Positions 6,526 to 10,692 of a stretch of DNA of 10,692 nucleotides are shown in pieces. The DNA lies in the NCBI GenBank assembly GCA_018400625.1, contig JAGYMJ010000487.1:1-10692 (forward strand), given 5' to 3'. Every line of letters starts with the position of its first letter. Position 1 is the first letter of the stretch. The DNA is from Planctomycetota bacterium (GTDB lineage Bacteria; Planctomycetota; Brocadiia; SM23-32). Both the position numbers and the translations under genes were made by a program. The notes beneath the pieces were generated by a model, which worked only from the letters and a program-made list of their open reading frames with translations, made no database searches and was not told the origin of the DNA.

Positions 6526-7800
6526 TTACTCCTGTTCTTTTGTGAATTCATCCAAATCCAGCATATGTCCCATTTTTTCAAGTTTGGTTTTGAGGTATTT
6601 TATATTCTCCTTACGTGGTTTAATACTGATCGGCACCCGGTCAACTATTTCAAGACCGTAGCCCTTGAGTGCGTTAAACTTACGCGGATTGTTGGAGATA
6701 AGCCGCATTTTTCTTATGCCGAGGTGCCGCAAAATTTGTGCCCCCACTCCGTAGTCACGTTTATCGGCTGGGAACCCCAATTTTTCATTGGCTTCAACAG
6801 TATCCAGCCCTTCTTCCTGCAGGGCATACGCGTGCAGTTTGTGTTCCAGCCCTATACCTCGGCCCTCCTGTCTCATATACAGCACGACCCCCCTTCCGGC
6901 TTGCTGTATCTTCTTTAGTGATTCGGCAAGCTGTTCTCCGCAGTCGCATCTGAAGGAACCAAGAATATCACCGGTGAAACATTCATCGTGGACCCTGACC
7001 AGAACCGGCTCTTCAATTTCTTTGGCAGGGGAATTCCCCTTTTCACCTATATCACCGCAGCATATAGCGATGTGCTCTTTGTTATCGGATTCGGAGCGAT
7101 AATAATGGAGGGTGAAATCTCCCCATTTGGAAGGCAGGTTAACAGAAACGATCTTGTTGACAAGGTATTCAAAACTATGTCTGTAGTTAATAATATCCAC
7201 GATTGAACAGATTTTCAAACTGTATTTTTCGGCAATTTTGACAAGCTGGGGGAGTCTTGCCATTGAGCCGTCTTTGTTCATCGCCTCACAGATGACGGCG
7301 GCAGGTTTAAGCCCTGACATCCGTGCAATATCTACGGCCGCCTCAGTATGCCCGGCCCGCACCAGAGTTCCACCGGATCGCGCCAGCAGGGGCATGACAT
7401 GTCCTGGGCGCACAAGGTCTTCGGGGCGTGCCTCATCTTCAATCATTGTCTGGATGGTATGAGCCCTATCACGCGCGCTGACCCCGGTGGTGACCCCTTC
7501 GGCAGCATCTACGGACACGGTAAAGGGCGTGCCATGTCTGCTCCGGTTTTCCTCCACCATAGGTTTGAGTTCCAATTTATCGGCCAATGATGGGGCAATG
7601 GCAACACAGAGAAATCCTCTGATTTCATTGATAAGAAAATTAACCTTTTCAGGGTTGATATATTCAGCGGCTACGGCTAAATCCCCCTCATTTTCCCTGT
7701 TTTCATCATCAACAACTATAACAAATTCCCCTTTGCGGAAATCTTCCAGCACATCGGTTATGCTGCTGAATGCCTTATTATGTTTTTCATTTCCCATCAT
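6526..7800 (-). CDS. ribBA: Bifunctional DHBP synthase / GTP cyclohydrolase II
   Basis: This 424-residue fusion carries out both entry steps of riboflavin synthesis: ribulose 5-phosphate to 3,4-dihydroxy-2-butanone 4-phosphate, and GTP to the diaminopyrimidine precursor. The N-terminal RibB domain (about 10-208) has [11 protein letters not shown] (31-41), [11 protein letters not shown] (89-99) and RAGHTEA (148-154), the metal and substrate residues. The C-terminal RibA domain (about 215-412) has the zinc ligands Cys274, Cys285 and Cys287 in [20 protein letters not shown] (271-290), catalytic RQEGRGIGL (310-318), [10 protein letters not shown] (348-357) and NNPRK (370-374). Both halves look active. 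Two adjacent ATGs can serve as start; AAAGGA is 3 bases from the first and 6 from the second, favouring the second (7797). It is first in a likely ribBA-rsmA operon. No FMN riboswitch is evident in the short 7801-7934 spacer. Confidence 0.96.
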   Translation of the reverse strand: MMGNEKHNKAFSSITDVLEDFRKGEFVIVVDDENRENEGDLAVAAEYINPEKVNFLINEIRGFLCVAIAPSLADKLELKPMVEENRSRHGTPFTVSVDAAEGVTTGVSARDRAHTIQTMIEDEARPEDLVRPGHVMPLLARSGGTLVRAGHTEAAVDIARMSGLKPAAVICEAMNKDGSMARLPQLVKIAEKYSLKICSIVDIINYRHSFEYLVNKIVSVNLPSKWGDFTLHYYRSESDNKEHIAICCGDIGEKGNSPAKEIEEPVLVRVHDECFTGDILGSFRCDCGEQLAESLKKIQQAGRGVVLYMRQEGRGIGLEHKLHAYALQEEGLDTVEANEKLGFPADKRDYGVGAQILRHLGIRKMRLISNNPRKFNALKGYGLEIVDRVPISIKPRKENIKYLKTKLEKMGHMLDLDEFTKEQE

Positions 7801-7858
7801 CTATCCTTTTATTTAGTTTAACTTTACAAGTTTAAAGACTCCATTGATTGGCGTTTAA

Positions 7859-7887
7859 TTGAAATCTGACATATTATATCATATAAT
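7859..7887 (+). promoter_or_regulatory. Sigma70-type promoter of pilB
   Basis: TTGAAA (7859-7864), a 17-base spacer and TATAAT (7882-7887) make a near-consensus promoter. The start would be near 7894, about 40 bases before the pilB ATG, which has TAGGA 9 bases upstream. Confidence 0.75.
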
Positions 7888-7901
7888 CAAGATGATTACA
7901 T
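7873..7901 (-). promoter_or_regulatory. Candidate divergent promoter of ribBA
   Basis: The minus strand has TATAAT at 7873-7878, the other half of the palindrome that carries the pilB -10, so the two promoters overlap and could compete. The matching -35 (ATGTAA, 7896-7901) is poor. Confidence 0.4.
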
Positions 7902-7934
7902 TTCTCATCAAGTTAGATTTGTAGGATTTCAATT

Positions 7935-9650
7935 ATGGGGCAAAGGGTAAAATTAGGGCAAAGGCTGCAAGAAAAGGGACTTATCGACGAAGACCAGATT
8001 GAACAGGCACTTGAATATCAAAAAAAATCCAGCGAGAAAATACGCATTGGCGAGGTTCTGTGCAAATTCGGATTTGTTGAAGAAAAAGATATCTTAAAAT
8101 GCCTCGGCGAGCAATATGATGTCCCTGTAGCCGATCTTGCACGCATAAAACCGCAAAGTGAAGCCGTAGAAGCGGTGCCGATGGATACAGCAAAAATGCA
8201 CAACATCATGCCCCTGCGTTTGAGAAATTCGCGTTTAACAGTGGCCATTTCAGATTTGGATTTAAACACAATCGACAACTTACAATTTGTTTTGAACCGT
8301 GAAATCAAACCGGTTTTATCCCTCCCTGATGATATTGAAGAAGCCATTGAACGTTATTACGGGCGTGAAGAATCTACTGTAGATACAATGCTGCAAGAAT
8401 TTACAGAGAGTGAAGTATCCTTTGCAGAACTAACGGCCGAAGAAGAAGAGGAGGGCGAAGAAGAGGATGAAAATGATGTAGCAATTATCCGGCTCGTCAA
8501 TCTTGTCATCGAGGAAGCAGTGCGTGCCCGAGCCAGTGATATCCATGTTGAGCCACTCTCCAAGCGTTTACGTATAAGATACAGGATTGACGGCGTATGT
8601 TCCGAGGTTGAGTCCCCGCCAAAAAGGCTGCAGAATGCCATGACGGCGCGCCTTAAGCTAATGTCCGGCATGGACCTGGCCGAAAAACGCAGGCCTCAGG
8701 ACGGCCGCATCATTCTCAAATGCGGCGGCAGACCCATCGACCTGCGTGTAAGCAATATCCCATGCACGGACGGCGAAAGCGTTGTTATGCGTATTCTGGA
8801 TAAAGAATCGGTAAGAGTGCAGTTGACCGAATTGGGTTTCCATGAGGATGACCTTTCCCGATTCCAGAATATTATTAGTCAGCCTAATGGCATTTTTCTC
8901 GTTACCGGACCTACCGGAAGCGGGAAAACGACCACTCTTTACTCCGCATTAAACGCGCTGAACCGGCCTGATACCAAAATTCTTACCGCTGAAGACCCTG
9001 TAGAGTATCAGATATCGGGGATTAATCAAACGCAAGTCGATATGAGCATAGGAAGAAGTTTCCCACGTATCCTCAGGGCAATGCTGCGCCAGGCGCCTGA
9101 AATCATCCTTGTCGGTGAGATACGTGACAAGGATACCGCTGAAATTGCTATGCGCGCCGCCTTGACCGGACACCTTGTGTTCAGCACCCTGCATACCAAT
9201 GACGCGCCGACCGCTATCCCCCGATTGATCGACCTGGGGATCAAACCGTTTATGGTCGCTTCGTCGGTAGTGGCCTCGATGGCACAGAGGCTTGTCCGGC
9301 AGATATGCAAAAGCTGCAAAGAACCTTATGAATACCCCGAAAATTACTATCGAGCTGTTGGACTAAGCGCTGAAGAGGCAGAGACCATGACCTTCTATCA
9401 TGGCGCCGGATGCTCGGACTGCAACGGCACAGGATATCGTGGCCGTAAAGGAATATTTGAATTGATGGAAATGACTCAGGAAATTCGCGATATGGCTTTC
9501 GGCGGCGCCCAGGCTGGTGAACTGCGGGCTAAAGCCCGGTCCGAGGGTATGGTCACCCTTATGGAAGATGGATTGCGCAAAGCGCAAAGCGGTATGACCA
9601 CTCTCGAAGAAGTCATCAGGGTTGCCGGCAGCATCGATGATATTAATTAA
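7935..9650 (+). CDS. pilB: Type IV pilus extension ATPase PilB
   Basis: This 571-residue cytoplasmic hexameric ATPase of the GspE/PilB family powers pilin polymerisation. The N-terminal MshEN/T2SSE-N domain (about 4-145) contains LGQRLQEKGLI and the IMPLRLRNSRLTVAISD region. An acidic linker (about 166-180, many Glu) leads to the N2 domain with RASDIHVEP (198-206) and RYRIDGV. The ATPase domain has Walker A GPTGSGKT (325-332), an Asp box AEDPVEY (352-358), Walker B ILVGEIRD (391-398) and a His box TGHLVFSTLHTND (411-423). Four cysteines (458, 461, 493, 496) form the family zinc site. GspE of type II secretion has the same architecture; the following pilT makes PilB the better call. It has its own near-consensus promoter. 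An 83-bp transposable element sits 6 bases after its stop, separating it from pilT. Confidence 0.93.
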   Translation: MGQRVKLGQRLQEKGLIDEDQIEQALEYQKKSSEKIRIGEVLCKFGFVEEKDILKCLGEQYDVPVADLARIKPQSEAVEAVPMDTAKMHNIMPLRLRNSRLTVAISDLDLNTIDNLQFVLNREIKPVLSLPDDIEEAIERYYGREESTVDTMLQEFTESEVSFAELTAEEEEEGEEEDENDVAIIRLVNLVIEEAVRARASDIHVEPLSKRLRIRYRIDGVCSEVESPPKRLQNAMTARLKLMSGMDLAEKRRPQDGRIILKCGGRPIDLRVSNIPCTDGESVVMRILDKESVRVQLTELGFHEDDLSRFQNIISQPNGIFLVTGPTGSGKTTTLYSALNALNRPDTKILTAEDPVEYQISGINQTQVDMSIGRSFPRILRAMLRQAPEIILVGEIRDKDTAEIAMRAALTGHLVFSTLHTNDAPTAIPRLIDLGIKPFMVASSVVASMAQRLVRQICKSCKEPYEYPENYYRAVGLSAEEAETMTFYHGAGCSDCNGTGYRGRKGIFELMEMTQEIRDMAFGGAQAGELRAKARSEGMVTLMEDGLRKAQSGMTTLEEVIRVAGSIDDIN

Positions 9651-9656
9651 TGTATC

Positions 9657-9739
9657 GCAAGTCCTCAGTGAAACACGTTGATTGGTGGTTCCTCCCCCCG
9701 GGCTTGTCCCTGTGGAGGAGTATTTATCTGAATATTTAC
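9657..9739 (+). mobile_element. 83-bp IS66-type MITE between pilB and pilT
   Basis: The left end (9657-9672) reads GCAAGTCCTCAGTGAA; the reverse complement of the right end reads GTAAATATTCAGATAA. Flanks AATGTATC (9649-9656) and AATATATC (9740-9747) match at 7 of 8 bases, consistent with an aged 8-bp target duplication. Length equals that of the copy at 6410-6492, and both contain CCCTGTG and TGGAGGA in the same orientation. It has no coding capacity. Lying within the presumed pilB-pilT transcript, its hairpin could influence the ratio of the two messages. Confidence 0.75.
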
Positions 9740-9774
9740 AATATATCCTTCTTACATTATGGGGACCCAGGATT

Positions 9775-10692
9775 ATGATCCAGATGGACAAATTGCTCAC
9801 CGCCGCCATAAAGAAAAAAGCCGAAGATATTATATTGACCGTTGGACGACCGCCGGTCTTCAGGCTGTATGGTGAACTGAGAAGCTTGCAAACCAAAACG
9901 CTCGAGCCGGAAGATACCGTTGCCTTAATGAAAAGTATAACTCCGGAACATAAACAACAGGAGCTTCAGGAACTCGGCTCGACCGACTTCGGCTTTGCTT
10001 TCGAGAAACAGGGACGCTTCCGGGTCGCTATTTATCGTCAACAGGGTCATATATGTATAGTTTTAAGGTTGATCCCCTGGGAAATCCTGACCTTTCAAGA
10101 GTTGGGACTGGATCAACGAATACAGGAACTGCTGTATAAACCGCGCGGGCTCATCCTGGTCACGGGGCCCACCGGCAGCGGTAAGACCACCACGCTGGCA
10201 ACGATGATCGATTATATCAATGCCAACCGTAAAGTTCATATTATTACTATTGAAGACCCCATTGAATACCGTCATCAACATCAAGAGGCCGTTATCAGTC
10301 AACGGGAACTTGGAGCGGACGTTCCCGACTTCAAGGAGGCGCTCAGACGCGCTCTCCGACAAGCACCGGATGTCATATTGGTAGGAGAGATGCGTGATCT
10401 CGACAGCACCCAACTCGCCATCGCCGCGGCCGAAACAGGTCACCTGGTCTTTTCGACACTGCATACAAACAGCGCCCAGGAAACCGTGGAACGGATTGTC
10501 GATCAGTTCCCATCCGGACAGCAGGAACAGGTCAGAACCCAATTGGCCTCCACTCTGGTCTGTGTCATCAGTCAAACATTAGTTCCTAAAGTCAATGAAG
10601 AGGGGCTCGTTGCCGCTCATGAAATATTAATCGCCAATAATGCCGTGCGTAATCTCATCAGAGAAAATAAAATGTTCCGCATCGACTCTTCT
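9775..10692 (+). CDS. pilT: Type IV pilus retraction ATPase PilT, 3' end outside the window
   Basis: The frame is open from ATG 9775 to the window edge (306 codons); full PilT is usually about 345-370 residues. The N-terminal PAS-like domain (about 1-100) has AEDIILTVGRPPVFRLYGEL, where PilT normally has SDLHL plus G-x-PP. The ATPase domain has Walker A GPTGSGKT (131-138), an Asp box IEDPIEY (159-165), Walker B ILVGEMRD (201-208) and a His box TGHLVFSTLHTNSA (221-234). The PilT-diagnostic segments VDQFPSGQQEQVRTQLA, VISQTLVPK and AVRNLIRE (290-297) follow; AIRNLIRE is the conserved PilT motif. It disassembles the pilus for twitching motility and opposes PilB. GGGGA lies about 9 bases before the ATG; Met4 is an alternative. 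A PilU-type paralogue is possible. Confidence 0.92.
   Translation, partial: MIQMDKLLTAAIKKKAEDIILTVGRPPVFRLYGELRSLQTKTLEPEDTVALMKSITPEHKQQELQELGSTDFGFAFEKQGRFRVAIYRQQGHICIVLRLIPWEILTFQELGLDQRIQELLYKPRGLILVTGPTGSGKTTTLATMIDYINANRKVHIITIEDPIEYRHQHQEAVISQRELGADVPDFKEALRRALRQAPDVILVGEMRDLDSTQLAIAAAETGHLVFSTLHTNSAQETVERIVDQFPSGQQEQVRTQLASTLVCVISQTLVPKVNEEGLVAAHEILIANNAVRNLIRENKMFRIDSS

Larger units (their letters stand above)
7856..7935. repeat. 11-bp inverted repeat spanning the ribBA-pilB promoter region
   Basis: TAATTGAAATC (7856-7866) and GATTTCAATTA (7925-7935) are exact reverse complements. The left arm includes the pilB -35, the right arm abuts the pilB ATG. Inside lie a 15-base palindrome ATTATAT-C-ATATAAT (7873-7887) and a GATGA/TCATC hairpin (7891-7909). 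It may be an operator pair, or chance in AT-rich DNA. Confidence 0.5.

Noticed and set aside
7801..7934. FMN riboswitch upstream of ribBA
   Set aside because: The spacer is too short and AT-rich, with none of the conserved FMN aptamer sequence blocks.
9363..9896. Minus-strand 177-codon frame across the pilB end, the element and the pilT start
   Set aside because: It overlaps two well-supported genes antisense and has no recognisable protein features.
10063..10575. Minus-strand 170-codon frame inside pilT
   Set aside because: Antisense to Walker A/B-containing coding sequence; the plus frame is clearly the real gene although it runs off the window.

Overview
The window looks like chromosomal DNA from a Gram-negative-type bacterium, moderate in GC, with AT-rich spacers. 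Type IV pilus ATPases, a signal-peptide-bearing SurA-like foldase and paired sulfatases fit an outer-membrane-bearing lineage. The sulfatase pair and the noncanonical ClpP would suit the PVC superphylum (Lentisphaerota/Kiritimatiellota-like), but that placement is an inference with no rRNA in view.

Layout. 1-2597 (minus): two tandem, closely related sulfatases, the downstream one cut by the window edge. 2676-3101 (minus): a decayed amidohydrolase remnant, then rpsU (3106-3315) behind a strong promoter. 3316-3674: an AT-rich divergent spacer with hairpins that may form a structured leader. 3675-5371 (plus): a SurA/PpiC-like foldase followed by a ClpP-family protein whose catalytic Asp is replaced by Asn. 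5372-5528: a convergent spacer with one transposon-like end and a REP-like hairpin. 5529-7800 (minus): ribBA then rsmA, probably one operon. 7801-7934: divergent promoters. 7935-10692 (plus): pilB and the 5' part of pilT, for pilus extension and retraction.

The main discovery is a small transposable-element family. Two 83-bp elements (6410-6492 and 9657-9739) have imperfect inverted ends of the type GTAAGTATTCAGTGAA, share internal sequence, and are flanked by 8-bp direct repeats (8/8 and 7/8 matching). A third isolated end lies at 5415. GTAA termini with 8-bp target duplications are the signature of the IS66 family, so these are probably IS66-derived MITEs. One copy inserted exactly over the rsmA start codon: the target duplication copied the ATG, and the element now supplies a new upstream start with a Shine-Dalgarno sequence.
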